From an uncultured Collinsella sp. (GTDB lineage Bacteria > Actinomycetota > Coriobacteriia > Coriobacteriales > Coriobacteriaceae), in contig CAUDVX010000004.1 of assembly GCA_958452935.1 (NCBI GenBank), positions 19,721-83,720 of the forward strand: 64,000 bases of DNA, in the 5' to 3' direction. Position 1 is the stretch's first letter. Each line of letters starts with the position of its first letter. The notes under the pieces are model-generated. The model saw nothing but the letters and a program-made list of their open reading frames with translations. It had not been told where the DNA came from and did not search any database. The position numbers were made by a program, and so were the translations under genes. Positions 25,032 through 34,024 of this stretch are shown here, one piece after another.

Positions 25032-25043
25032 GGTTGATGCCTT

Positions 25044-25490
25044 GTGGATGCCAGGGAATACTTCGAGCGCATCCGTGACGAGGTGGCTAGTATCGAACAT
25101 GCAAAGGAGATGCTAGCCCGCCTTAAGGCTCGCGAGGGAGCCAAGGCGCAGAGCTACAGCACGGGTGGCGGCGGTGGTGGCTCAGACCCTATGGATGCGA
25201 TTAACGGACGCATTGACTTTGAGGGGAGGTTGGAAAGGAGGATCGCGGACAGCCAAGCCGAGGTGGACGAAGCGTGCGTGCTGCTCTACGGTGCTGACAA
25301 TCGCGGCGGCTTGGCTAAGCTCAAGGGCAACCGTTACGCCGACGCGCTGTGCATGGCCTATCTCCAAGCGATGCCATGGGACGAGATAGCCGATGTGATG
25401 CAGTGCTCGCGCCAATGGTGCAGGGAGCTTTGCAACGTTGGGTTCCGCTATATCGACGAGGTGGGCTTTGCCGCGCTCAAAGATATTTGA
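25044..25490 (+). CDS. ArpU/RinA-type late transcription regulator (putative)
   Basis: A 148-residue protein. The N-terminal coiled coil, a glycine run (GGGGGG) and a C-terminal sigma-region-4-like helix-turn-helix (WDEIADVMQCSRQWCRELCNVGFRYI) match phage DUF1492/ArpU regulators. These sit just before the packaging genes and switch on late transcription. A promoter and terminator-like hairpin directly follow at 25500-25583, a plausible target. GTG 25044 is the likely start. Confidence 0.65.
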   Translation: MDAREYFERIRDEVASIEHAKEMLARLKAREGAKAQSYSTGGGGGGSDPMDAINGRIDFEGRLERRIADSQAEVDEACVLLYGADNRGGLAKLKGNRYADALCMAYLQAMPWDEIADVMQCSRQWCRELCNVGFRYIDEVGFAALKDI

Positions 25491-25499
25491 GATTGGCAC

Positions 25500-25583
25500 T
25501 TGTCATCACTTTTCAGTTTGTGTTACATTTCGGTACGGTGGATTATCAGAAAGGGACACGGCCTTGGGTCGCGTCCCTTTTTT
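25500..25583 (+). promoter_or_regulatory. Candidate late promoter followed by a terminator-like hairpin
   Basis: TTGTCA (25500-25505), 18 bp, TACATT (25524-25529). Twenty base pairs on, AAAGGGACACG (25550-25560) pairs with CGCGTCCCTTT (25570-25580), followed by a T run. Both precede the HNH gene, so late expression may require antitermination. Confidence 0.5.
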
Positions 25584-25598
25584 GTTGGAGGTCGCGCA

Positions 25599-25928
25599 AT
25601 GGCTAAGGGCTTCTCGTATCGGTTCTACCATTCCAAGGATTGGGAACAGGCACGAGGGCTCGCATTGCGGCGCGATGCTTATCTTTGCCAACACTGCCTT
25701 AAGGCTGGCATCGCAACACCGGCAACGATGGTGCATCACATCATCGAGCTAACACCATCGAACATCAGCGATCCGAACATAGCGACCGACACTCGCAACC
25801 TTGTAAGCCTGTGCGACCTCTGCCACAAGAAGGTGCACGGCTGGGCAAGGCAGGGCAGCACAAGGCAAGGGCTGCGCTTTGACGAGGACGGCAACTTGAT
25901 TTCGCTGACAGACGAAAACACAGACTGA
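25599..25928 (+). CDS. HNH endonuclease (packaging module)
   Basis: A 109-residue nuclease: CQHC zinc knuckle, HHI (the catalytic His), then NLVSLCDLCHKKVHG with the second zinc pair and the final His. Placed just before terminase, as in HK97-like phages, where HNH proteins assist terminase in cos cleavage. GGAGG precedes ATG 25599. Confidence 0.9.
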   Translation: MAKGFSYRFYHSKDWEQARGLALRRDAYLCQHCLKAGIATPATMVHHIIELTPSNISDPNIATDTRNLVSLCDLCHKKVHGWARQGSTRQGLRFDEDGNLISLTDENTD

Positions 25929-25984
25929 GCACAAGCGCACAGTCAAGCAAAACGACAGACAAAACAGCAGGTCACAGCTTTGAG

Positions 25985-26000
25985 CTATCCCCCCGGTCTA
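25985..26000. other. Candidate cos region
   Basis: A CCCCCCGG run (25989-25996) lies in the 150-bp gap between HNH and small terminase. GC-rich runs in this spot are the cohesive-end site in several HNH-bearing cos phages. This rests on position and composition only. Confidence 0.3.
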
Positions 26001-26081
26001 AAACCAAGGCACCCAGCATAGGGCACCAACGCCGGAAGAGAGAAAAGAACGCACAGAAGATTTTGAAAGTGGGGTGGTATT

Positions 26082-26510
26082 GTGGGAAATCGTGGAGTAT
26101 GCGATAGTAGCAGTTTTTTATCCAAAGCCACGGAAAGTCCCCCGAAGAAGCGCACCGCTTCCATCGAGAGCCGATACCAAAGCGAGCTGAAAAAGCTCCA
26201 ACGGCTCACCAAGGACGCGATACCGGACGAGAAGCGAAGCGCCGTGCTTCCGCTGATGTCGAACATCGCGTTCTTGAAGGTCAAGCTTGACGAAGCCCGC
26301 CGCGAGCTGATGTACGAGAGCATCTTTACCGAATATGACAACGGCGGCGGTCAATCCGGATTGCGCGAGCATCCGGGTTTCAGCGCCTACAACAAGCTGT
26401 TCACGACCTTCTCGCGCGGCATCAAGCAGCTCACCGACATGATGCCGTCCGGCAGCACCGCAGGCGATGCGCTCATTGACTACCTCAATGAAACGCGCTT
26501 CGGCGGCTAA
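26082..26510 (+). CDS. Terminase small subunit
   Basis: A 142-residue helical protein in the standard position before large terminase. HPGFSAYNKLFTTFSRGIKQLTDMM near the C terminus resembles P27-type small terminases. It would recognise packaging DNA as a ring. GTG 26082 is the likely start, and it overlaps the large subunit by 23 bp. Confidence 0.75.
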   Translation: MGNRGVCDSSSFLSKATESPPKKRTASIESRYQSELKKLQRLTKDAIPDEKRSAVLPLMSNIAFLKVKLDEARRELMYESIFTEYDNGGGQSGLREHPGFSAYNKLFTTFSRGIKQLTDMMPSGSTAGDALIDYLNETRFGG

Positions 26511-28227
26511 GAAGCGAAGCGGCGCTGGTCGCTGCGAGCAGGCGATACGAAGCTACTTCGGTGGCATCCTCAACGGTGAGATCACTGCTTGCGAGAAGAT
26601 GCATCAGCTCGCGGAGCGCGTGCTGCGCGACCTGGATAACACCGATCCGCTCTATCCGTACCATTACCGCGAGGAATTTGCGGCAAAGCACGTTGTATTC
26701 ATCGAGACGTTTTGCCGCCTACCGTCCGGCAAGCTTGGGCGCAAATTCAAGCTTGAGCTTTTCCAGCTTGCCATCTTGTCGGTAATCTTCGGCTTCGTCG
26801 ATGTTGAGGGCGTGCGCCAATACCGTGAAGTGCTTTGGATTATGGGTCGCAAGAACGGAAAGACCGCGCTTGCGTCTGCAATCGAGCACGACTTGCTCAT
26901 AAATGACGACGAGGGTGCACCGGAGGTCTATAACGTCGCTACGGCTCGTGATCAGGCGGCGAAGGGCTTTAATAACGCTTGGAGAATGGTGCTGACCTCG
27001 CCGGCGCTGGCAAAGCACGTGCGAAAGCGCATGAGCGACCTTTACTGTGATCTCAACATGGGGACGATCAAAGCGCTTTCCGCCAACACGAATCACCTTG
27101 ACGGCCTGGACATCTCAGGCGCTATCGTTGACGAGCTTGCAGCAATGCGAAATCGCGACCTCTACGACCTGACGATTCAGGGCATTTCCGCCCGCAGGCA
27201 ACCGCTGGTTCTGGAGATCACGACCAACGGCTTCGTGCGCGGTGGCATTTTCGATGCTCAGTACGAATACGCCGCCAAATGGCTGAACGGCGAAGCATCT
27301 GGAGAAAAAGCCGAGCATTTCATCGCTTTCATTTTCGAGCTTGACGAGCGCGAGGAATGGAAAGACGAGAAGTGCTGGATTAAGGCGAATCCCGGACTTG
27401 GAACAATCAAGTCTCTGAAATCGCTCAGGGAAAACGTCTCCAAGGCACTCGATGACCCGACATTCTTACCGACGCTGCTGGTAAAAGACTTCAACCTCAT
27501 TGAGAACCAGAGCCAAGCGTGGCTCAAATGGTCTGAGATCCACAACGAAGCAACGTTCGACCCGTCCGATGGGTCTTTTTCTTACGCAATTCTCGGCGTG
27601 GACGCTTCGGATACGACCGACCTAACGGCGGCGTGCCTGCTGATGATGCGCCCGAACGACGAGCATATATACGCAATGCACATGGCGTGGATACCGCTTC
27701 GCGCCTTGGAGCAGGCGGAAGCCGAGGGGCGGCGCGGAGGCCGAGACGGCGTGCCCTACGATGCCTGGATTGCCCGCGGGCTGCTCAGAACGTCGGCAAC
27801 GCCGATCATCGACAAGCGCGACGTGCTGGATTGGGTCACGGAGATTCAGGAAAAGTACGGCATTTATTCCGTTGCCTGCGGCTATGACCCGTGGCATATG
27901 CGAGACGTTCCGACTGTTGAAGCTTACGAGGGCTATTTCGGAGCCGATAACTTCAGAAAGGTAGTACAGGGTGCGCAAACCTTGTCCATGCCCATGAAGG
28001 AGCTTCGAGCGCTCTACAAGGAAAACCGCATCGTCGATAACCAGAACCCTATAGCGGAATGGTGCCGCTCCAACGTGATGATCAGAAACGACGCGAACGG
28101 CAACATTGCGCCCGACAAGAAGAACCAAGACCCGCGCAACCGCATCGATGCCTGGGCGGCTGAGTGCGATGCATTCGTTGTGCTCAGAGACATGATGGAT
28201 GACTACCAAAGCATGATTGGAGGTTAA
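26488..28227 (+). CDS. Terminase large subunit
   Basis: A 579-residue packaging motor. The ATPase part has Walker A in MGRKNGKTALAS (about residues 123-134) and Walker B in SGAIVDELAAM (about 210). The RNase H-like nuclease has the first aspartate in ILGVDASDTTDLT (about 370) and later acidic residues in GYDPWHM and DAWAAE. It belongs to the HK97-like Terminase_1 group. ATG 26488 keeps the overlap with the small subunit short. Confidence 0.95.
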   Translation: MKRASAAKKRSGAGRCEQAIRSYFGGILNGEITACEKMHQLAERVLRDLDNTDPLYPYHYREEFAAKHVVFIETFCRLPSGKLGRKFKLELFQLAILSVIFGFVDVEGVRQYREVLWIMGRKNGKTALASAIEHDLLINDDEGAPEVYNVATARDQAAKGFNNAWRMVLTSPALAKHVRKRMSDLYCDLNMGTIKALSANTNHLDGLDISGAIVDELAAMRNRDLYDLTIQGISARRQPLVLEITTNGFVRGGIFDAQYEYAAKWLNGEASGEKAEHFIAFIFELDEREEWKDEKCWIKANPGLGTIKSLKSLRENVSKALDDPTFLPTLLVKDFNLIENQSQAWLKWSEIHNEATFDPSDGSFSYAILGVDASDTTDLTAACLLMMRPNDEHIYAMHMAWIPLRALEQAEAEGRRGGRDGVPYDAWIARGLLRTSATPIIDKRDVLDWVTEIQEKYGIYSVACGYDPWHMRDVPTVEAYEGYFGADNFRKVVQGAQTLSMPMKELRALYKENRIVDNQNPIAEWCRSNVMIRNDANGNIAPDKKNQDPRNRIDAWAAECDAFVVLRDMMDDYQSMIGG

Positions 28228-28230
28228 AAC

Positions 28231-29487
28231 GTGCGAAAACCAACGCTTTTCCGCTCGATGTTCGATGCCGTGTTCCATAAGCCGATCATGCAGGCAGTCG
28301 ATGGCTACTTTCAGACGTTCACGGCCTACGCGCCGCGCTTCACGTCGTGGTCTGGAGGAATCTACGAAGCTGAGCTGACGCGCTCCATAATCGAGCGAAA
28401 CGCCGACCATGCTTCAAAGCTCCGTCCCGAGATTTCAGGAACAGCGCAACCGCAATGGACGCGCTCTTTGCAGTGGCAACCGAACCCATGGATGACAGTG
28501 CCGCAATTCTTGCATCGCGTCTCAACGATACTTGACGTTTGCGACACGTGTCTGATCGTCCCTGTTGACGGCGGGGACGGAATCACGTCCGTTGGCTATT
28601 ACCCAGTGCTGCCAAGTCAGTGCGAAGCCTACGACGTTGGCGGCGCTTTGTGGCTTGAGCTCCGTTTCCCCGGCGGCGATAAGACCTTGATTGAGTGGTC
28701 GCGCATCGGCGTTATGACGCGGCATCAATTCAAGAGTGATTTGTTCGGAGACGGTACTAACGTGCTCAATCCAACTCTTGACTTGATTCACGCTCAAGAG
28801 GAAGCCGAGAAAACAGCTATCGAGCAAGGCGCGGCAGTACGCTTCATCGGCAAGCTTTCGCAAAATCGAAACCCGGAAGACACGAAGAAGTCTGCCGAGT
28901 CCTTCAACAAGCAGTTGGGAGCGTCGAACGCGGGCGGCATCGTCGTTTATGACAACAAGTATCAAGAGGTCAAGCAGATCGCGCCACAGAACTACACCGT
29001 TGACGCCGCACAAATGGAGCGCATAGAAAAAGCGGCCTATCGTTTCTTCGGATCAAGCGAAGACATCGTTATGAACCGAGCCGACGAGGACACGTACAAC
29101 GCCTTTTATGAGGGGCGTACTGAGGTCTTCGCAATCCAACTCGGGTACGTACTCACGGCGATGACGTTCACGCCGAACGAGATTGCCCACGGAAACTCGA
29201 TTATGTTCAGCGCGAACCGCCTGGAGTTCGCGAGCAACCAAACGAAGCTCAACGTTTCAACGGCGCTGTTCGACCGTGGCATCTGGTGCGGCAATCAGGT
29301 TGCAGAGGTGTTCCAGTCACCGTCTTACCCCGGCGGCGAGCGTCACGTAATTCGCGGTGAGTACATCGACCTGGACTTGATCAGCGAGCACACAACAGAT
29401 CAGGCGGCGAAGGCCGCCGAGACGAACGCGAATATCGCCAAAATCGATGGAAAGGGTGGTGATGCCGATGCCGGCGAAACCGAATGA
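28231..29487 (+). CDS. Portal protein (HK97 family)
   Basis: A 418-residue portal forming the dodecameric DNA gate at one capsid vertex. Typical features are the N-terminal region with RPEISGT, the central IEQGAAVRFIGKL clip and stem helices, and RFFGSSEDIVMNR with the crown region after it. GTG 28231 follows GGAGG closely. It overlaps the protease gene by 26 bp. Confidence 0.9.
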   Translation: MRKPTLFRSMFDAVFHKPIMQAVDGYFQTFTAYAPRFTSWSGGIYEAELTRSIIERNADHASKLRPEISGTAQPQWTRSLQWQPNPWMTVPQFLHRVSTILDVCDTCLIVPVDGGDGITSVGYYPVLPSQCEAYDVGGALWLELRFPGGDKTLIEWSRIGVMTRHQFKSDLFGDGTNVLNPTLDLIHAQEEAEKTAIEQGAAVRFIGKLSQNRNPEDTKKSAESFNKQLGASNAGGIVVYDNKYQEVKQIAPQNYTVDAAQMERIEKAAYRFFGSSEDIVMNRADEDTYNAFYEGRTEVFAIQLGYVLTAMTFTPNEIAHGNSIMFSANRLEFASNQTKLNVSTALFDRGIWCGNQVAEVFQSPSYPGGERHVIRGEYIDLDLISEHTTDQAAKAAETNANIAKIDGKGGDADAGETE

Positions 29488-30109
29488 GCGCCAGTACCGC
29501 CAGATGTCGGTGGTCCTGAGAAGCCTTGACGGCGGCGAAGGCCGCGAGAAGCGCATCGAATCCGACTACTACGTCGATGGATACGCTTCGACATTCAATG
29601 ACCCATATGTCCTATATGAAGACCCTTGGGACGGTACCGAGTACCGCGAAGTCATCAGCCCAGACGCATTCGTCGATACAGACATGAGCGACATCATCAT
29701 GCAGTTTGATCATGTGGGCGACGTTTTGGCGCGCCAGTCGAACGGAACGCTCATCGTCGAGCCCGATGAGCACGGGCTTTTTATGGCCGCAGACCTCTCG
29801 AAATCAGAAGCCGCCCGAAACCGATTCGAGGAAATCGATAACGGCCTTGTTACGCACATGTCGTGGGCGTTCACCATCGGCGCGTCCGAGTACGACCGAG
29901 ACACGCATACCACGACAATCACGCGCGTCAAGAAGATTTATGACGTGTCCGCAGTCAGCCTTCCTGCTGACCCGAACACCGAAATAAGTGCAAGAAACCT
30001 GCTCAACGGAGTGATTGAGCAGTCGCGCAAGGAGTTTGCGCGAAGGAAGGGCGCGTTGCTTCGAGCAAAAGCGTGCCTGGCAATTACCAATGCGAAGAAA
30101 GGTAACTAG
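29462..30109 (+). CDS. Prohead protease (HK97/U35 type)
   Basis: A 215-residue serine protease that matures the prohead. The active-site histidine is in MQFDHVGDVLAR and the nucleophilic serine in THMSWAFTIG. VSAVSLPADPNTEI near the end is the typical closing motif. ATG 29462 or 29468 may start it, behind AAAGGGTGG. The basic C-terminal tail (ARRKGALLRAKA) may contact the scaffold. Confidence 0.9.
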   Translation: MPMPAKPNERQYRQMSVVLRSLDGGEGREKRIESDYYVDGYASTFNDPYVLYEDPWDGTEYREVISPDAFVDTDMSDIIMQFDHVGDVLARQSNGTLIVEPDEHGLFMAADLSKSEAARNRFEEIDNGLVTHMSWAFTIGASEYDRDTHTTTITRVKKIYDVSAVSLPADPNTEISARNLLNGVIEQSRKEFARRKGALLRAKACLAITNAKKGN

Positions 30110-30111
30110 CA

Positions 30112-31365
30112 ATGACACTTGAGGAACTTCTTAACGACCTGCAAGCGCTTGTCGACCAGTATTCTGACGGTACTGAACCGACGGAAGAGGATGCAGCCCG
30201 CATGGCCGAGCTGACCGACCAGATTAACGAGCGCACCGCCCAGACCGCACAGGCGGCGCAGGCTCGCAACGCCGCCGTCGCGAACGCCCGTGCCGCCATC
30301 GACGCAGGCCGCGCACAGCGCGTGGATTCCGTGCCGCTGGCGCGTTCCGCCAACGTCGCTGGCATCCCCGGCACTGCATATGACGTGACCGACTACGACA
30401 CAGCCGAGCGCCACGCGTGGGCTAAGGGTCTTGCCGAGCGCGCCGGCATCCAGCTTATCGGCGGCACCGCGCTTACCGATGTCGAGCGTGCTGCTCAGCG
30501 CCATGCAATCGAGCAGCGAGCCGAGTTCACCATGACCACGGCTAACACCGAATCCATCGTTCCCGTGACCGTGCAGAACGAGATCATTTCCCTTATCGAC
30601 AACACTGCTGTTCTCTTCGGTGACATCAGCCGAACGAACATGTCTGGTCAGGTCGAGTTCCCGCGCCACAAGTCCATCAAGAAGGGCGATGCGGCCAAGA
30701 CCGACGAGGGCGAAGCCCCTACCGATATCGAGGAAAATGACTTCGATTCCGTGCCGCTCGTAGGAACGGAGATTAAGAAGACCGTCGAGCTGTCCCGAAA
30801 GATGGCAACGCAGTCGCTTTCCGGCTTCGAGCAGTACATCATTTCCGAGGTTTCCGCGCGTCTCTCCGTCGCGTGCAACGCATTCGTCCACGAGAAGCTT
30901 GCCGATGAGACTTACGGCATCGCGACCGCTAACAAGATTCAGACGGCGGCAGTAAAGAAGCTTACCAAGGCCGATATCGTGAAGATGCTGAGCCTGCTCC
31001 GCTCTTACGGCAACGCAGCGGCTAAGGGAATCATCATCTACGCCAACAACAACACCATCTGGAACCAGATTGCCATGCTTGAGGATGCTAACGGTCGTTC
31101 TTATTTTGCGAATGAGGCTACCGATGACCCGACGGTTCAGGGTCGAATCTTCGGCAAGGTTGTAAAGCAGGACGATTCAATCGCCGACAACGTGATCAAG
31201 GCCGGCTTCCCCGACCTGTTCAAGGGCAACATGTTTGATGGCCCTGACGTTACGCCTTACGTCCAGCCGCGAACCCAGAAGCGCTGCTTCGACGGTTATG
31301 TTCTGTTCGACGGTGTTCTTGCTGTCCCCGAAGCGTTCGCACAGCTCACTATCAAGCAGGCTTAA
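30112..31365 (+). CDS. Major capsid protein (HK97 fold)
   Basis: A 417-residue capsid protein. The first 110 residues form an alanine/glutamine-rich coiled coil, the scaffold-like delta domain that the protease removes. The HK97 core follows, with SGQVEFPRHKS, NDFDSVPLVGTEIKKTVELSRKM and a C-terminal RCFDGYVLFDGVLAVPEAF. AAAGG precedes ATG 30112. Confidence 0.95.
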   Translation: MTLEELLNDLQALVDQYSDGTEPTEEDAARMAELTDQINERTAQTAQAAQARNAAVANARAAIDAGRAQRVDSVPLARSANVAGIPGTAYDVTDYDTAERHAWAKGLAERAGIQLIGGTALTDVERAAQRHAIEQRAEFTMTTANTESIVPVTVQNEIISLIDNTAVLFGDISRTNMSGQVEFPRHKSIKKGDAAKTDEGEAPTDIEENDFDSVPLVGTEIKKTVELSRKMATQSLSGFEQYIISEVSARLSVACNAFVHEKLADETYGIATANKIQTAAVKKLTKADIVKMLSLLRSYGNAAAKGIIIYANNNTIWNQIAMLEDANGRSYFANEATDDPTVQGRIFGKVVKQDDSIADNVIKAGFPDLFKGNMFDGPDVTPYVQPRTQKRCFDGYVLFDGVLAVPEAFAQLTIKQA

Positions 31366-31379
31366 GGAGGTGGCGCGGC

Positions 31380-31694
31380 ATGGCCGCAAAGGCTAAAGGC
31401 AAGCTGCTGGATGCGTGCCGCGCCGCGCTTCGCATCCCGGCTTTCGTAAACGACTACGACGAAGAGATTTCAGACGTAATCGAAGCCGCCCGCGCCGAGT
31501 TGGTTGCGGGCGGCGTAGCGGATGCCAAGGCGCACGACGATTCGGACGGGCGCGTTCGGCTTGCGATAAAGGTTTACGTCAAGGCTAACTTCGGCATGGA
31601 CAACCCAGACGCCGAGCGCTTCATGAAGGCGTTCGAAACCATGCTCACGAGCATGAGCGGTGATTCTGCTTACAACGGCGGCGATGTCGCATGA
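31380..31694 (+). CDS. Head-tail connector (gp6-like)
   Basis: A 104-residue helical protein after the capsid gene, matching the gp6/adaptor position and style (DACRAALRIPAFVNDYDEEISDVIEAARAEL). It would form the ring below the portal. AAGGAGG precedes the start. Confidence 0.8.
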   Translation: MAAKAKGKLLDACRAALRIPAFVNDYDEEISDVIEAARAELVAGGVADAKAHDDSDGRVRLAIKVYVKANFGMDNPDAERFMKAFETMLTSMSGDSAYNGGDVA

Positions 31695-31999
31695 GCGGGT
31701 GGGCTGGCATCTGTACGCTGATCGCCACGGTATCCGAGCGTGACGAGCTGGGGGTATCGCACAAAAAGGAGCGGTGCCGCCGTGTGCCGTGCAACGTGTA
31801 CGGCATCAGCCAGACGGCGTATTACACCGCCGCGCAGGCCGGAGTTAAGCCGCAGGCCGTCATCACGGTACGCGCGTGCGCATACAGCGGTGAAAGGCTC
31901 TGCGAGTTCGGCGGTATCCGCTACGCCGTCGATTCGGCGGTTGTGGCGAACGTTGACAATGTGCGGCTTACGCTGGTCGAGAAAGTAGGCAACCGGTGA
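31691..31999 (+). CDS. Head closure protein
   Basis: A 102-residue beta-rich protein in the head-closure slot, overlapping both neighbours by 4 bp. The call rests on gene order and size; sequence similarity is weak by eye. Confidence 0.65.
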   Translation: MSGWAGICTLIATVSERDELGVSHKKERCRRVPCNVYGISQTAYYTAAQAGVKPQAVITVRACAYSGERLCEFGGIRYAVDSAVVANVDNVRLTLVEKVGNR

Positions 32000-32376
32000 G
32001 CGGGATAAAGATTGACCAGCTTGAATCGATTATCGTCAACAGCATCGAAGAGGTTATCGAGGATAACGAAGAGGTCTTGCAGGGAAACGTCAAAGCGGCT
32101 GGCAACAAGGCGGTTCGCCTTCTGAAAGAGCGAAGCCGGAAGAAGAAGCGGCACGGCGGAAGCTATGCAAGGGGATGGTCTGCTGACGTTAAGAGCGAAG
32201 CGACCGGTACGACCTGTGTTGTCCACAACAGGCAGTATCAGCTTACACATCTGCTCGAGAACGGCCACGTCATCAAAAACCAGCACGGCAGCTATCCCGG
32301 CAGGGTAGAAGGCGATCACGTCATCGAGGGCGTTTACAGGGAAGTTGCCGCCGAGTTCTCCAAGGGGGCGCAATGA
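31996..32376 (+). CDS. HK97 gp10-like tail-completion protein
   Basis: A 126-residue protein with the gp10-like pattern: basic helix (KERSRKKKRHGGSYARGW), then VVHNRQYQLTHLLENGHVIK. GTG 31996 starts in a 4-bp overlap. It joins the head to the tail. Confidence 0.8.
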   Translation: MSGIKIDQLESIIVNSIEEVIEDNEEVLQGNVKAAGNKAVRLLKERSRKKKRHGGSYARGWSADVKSEATGTTCVVHNRQYQLTHLLENGHVIKNQHGSYPGRVEGDHVIEGVYREVAAEFSKGAQ

Positions 32377-32699
32377 ACAGCCTTAAAGACCTGGCACAGC
32401 TTCTTGATGCGTTCGGCCTGCCGTGGGCTAACGGCGGTTTCCGCGATGGAGAGTTTCCCACACCTCCGTATATCGACATCGAAGCCGGTTACGGCGATGG
32501 CGTGAGCGCCGACAACGTGGGATGGTGCCGCTGGATGCCCTACGATGTGGCGCTTTATGTTCGAGAGCGCGACTACGGGCTTGAGAAGCGATTCGAAGCG
32601 GCGCTCGATGCCGCAGAGTTTAACTACAACAAGACGGCAACGCCGCTTGACGGTGACGAGCTGGTTGAGACGGCTTACGAAATCGACGTTACCGAATGA
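32373..32699 (+). CDS. Tail terminator-like protein
   Basis: A 108-residue protein in the tail-terminator position between gp10-like and tail-tube genes, overlapping the upstream gene by 4 bp. Identity is by gene order. Confidence 0.65.
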   Translation: MNSLKDLAQLLDAFGLPWANGGFRDGEFPTPPYIDIEAGYGDGVSADNVGWCRWMPYDVALYVRERDYGLEKRFEAALDAAEFNYNKTATPLDGDELVETAYEIDVTE

Positions 32700-32713
32700 T
32701 GAAAGGAGCCGAC

Positions 32714-33310
32714 ATGGCGCGAAATGGATTTTTCGGCGTTAAGAACGCGCACATCGCGCGTTTTACCGACGAGGATACGTTTAAATATGATAAGCCTGTC
32801 CACATCCCCGGCACGGTCGAAATCAAGGTCGATCCGTCCATTGAGCAGGCAACGAGCTACGGAGACAACGAGCCGTGGTTGGACAAGTACCAGGACAACG
32901 GCGGTTCCGTCACGTGGTCGCTCTACGACATCGAGAGCACACCGGAGCTGCGCGAGCTTATGGCCGACATCAACGGATTCGACATCGACGAGAAAGGCCG
33001 CGTGCTGGCAACGTCGGGCAAGACTCCTAAACCCTTTGCGCTCTTGTTCGAGCAGCCCGGCCACGCCGTCGGAAGGCGTCGATGCATCTACAAGTGCACC
33101 AGTAAGCCCGTCTCCATTGATGCCAAGACGCTTGAAGAGAAGCCCGACATCACGCAGCTTGATTACGCGCTTACGTTCCGTCCCGTCAAGCTGCCGAGCG
33201 GCTGGCGCGGCAGCTACATCGACACATATGGCGATATTGACGGTTACGACAAATTCTTCGAAGAGGTAGATACTGCCGTCACGCCAAAGACTGTTAGCGA
33301 GGTCGCGTAA
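32714..33310 (+). CDS. Major tail (tube) protein
   Basis: A 198-residue beta-rich protein just before the tail chaperones, as expected for the tube subunit. MARNGFFGVKNAHIARFT and a later ALTFRPVKLPSGW are typical of Gram-positive siphophage tube proteins. AAAGGAG precedes ATG 32714. Confidence 0.85.
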   Translation: MARNGFFGVKNAHIARFTDEDTFKYDKPVHIPGTVEIKVDPSIEQATSYGDNEPWLDKYQDNGGSVTWSLYDIESTPELRELMADINGFDIDEKGRVLATSGKTPKPFALLFEQPGHAVGRRRCIYKCTSKPVSIDAKTLEEKPDITQLDYALTFRPVKLPSGWRGSYIDTYGDIDGYDKFFEEVDTAVTPKTVSEVA

Positions 33311-33756
33311 TGGACGGCGGGATCATCGAGGTTGGCGGCATTAAGTACCCGGTTGCTTGCAACGCCTTCACCCCAATTGCCTATTCGCGTGAGTTTTTCG
33401 TCGAGCGTAAGGACGGGAGCCGCCGTCCCAAGGACATCAACGAGGCCATTTCCGTTGTTCTTGATGTCTCGGCAGCGTCGAATATTCCGCCTATCGTGCC
33501 ACTGCTTGAGATTTTCTACGCCTGCGCGAAGACGTACAACGCCACGGCAAAGGAGAAGACAGATCTTGGCAAGTCCTTTGAGGATTGGGTTTGCGGCTTC
33601 CCGCAATCGGAATTCGACCTTGAGCGCGAAGGCGGTTGGGCATCTGACGTGATGCAGATCATCAAGGACAACTTTTTTCCGAACGCAAAAGCGGACGTGG
33701 AAGCCGCGACCGCCGAAGCATCAGATGCCGCCGCTTCCGCCGGAGCTGGAGAGTAG
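33310..33756 (+). CDS. Tail assembly chaperone (gpG-like)
   Basis: A 148-residue acidic helical protein between the tube and tape-measure genes, the gpG position. It starts in a TAATG overlap. A TTTTTT run at 33673-33678 (codons for FF in DNFFP) lies where another frame (33725-33943) is open, so a longer frameshift product is possible. Confidence 0.75.
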   Translation: MDGGIIEVGGIKYPVACNAFTPIAYSREFFVERKDGSRRPKDINEAISVVLDVSAASNIPPIVPLLEIFYACAKTYNATAKEKTDLGKSFEDWVCGFPQSEFDLEREGGWASDVMQIIKDNFFPNAKADVEAATAEASDAAASAGAGE

Positions 33757-33943
33757 CTGCGACACACTCTATATCTATTCTTGCCAGCAGGCTGGATTGA
33801 GCATCCAAGACCTGCACGACCTGTCTTACGTGCAAGTGCAAAACCTTATCGAGGTGTACAGCTTCGTCAACGACGCTGTGGCATACGCCGAGGATGACGA
33901 ACACGCGCGGCAGGGTGAAGCGGCCTTCTGGGCTGGCATGTGA
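33725..33943 (+). CDS. Second tail-chaperone frame (gpT-like)
   Basis: A 72-residue frame overlapping the gpG-like gene, offset by +1 (equivalently -2). Its sequence QQAGLSIQDLHDLSYVQVQNLIEVY looks like real protein, and it ends shortly before the tape measure. It may be made by frameshifting at the T6 run or from its own ATG 33725, which lacks a clear ribosome site. The 80 bp after it hold a CAGCGCACC/GGTGCGCTG hairpin (33955-33977). Confidence 0.65.
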   Translation: MPPLPPELESSCDTLYIYSCQQAGLSIQDLHDLSYVQVQNLIEVYSFVNDAVAYAEDDEHARQGEAAFWAGM

Positions 33944-34024
33944 GCGTAAAGCGCCAGCGCACCTATGCGGTGCGCTGTTCTGTGCGCTCATTTCTTTCAT
34001 TGACAACTGAAAAGAGGTGGAACC

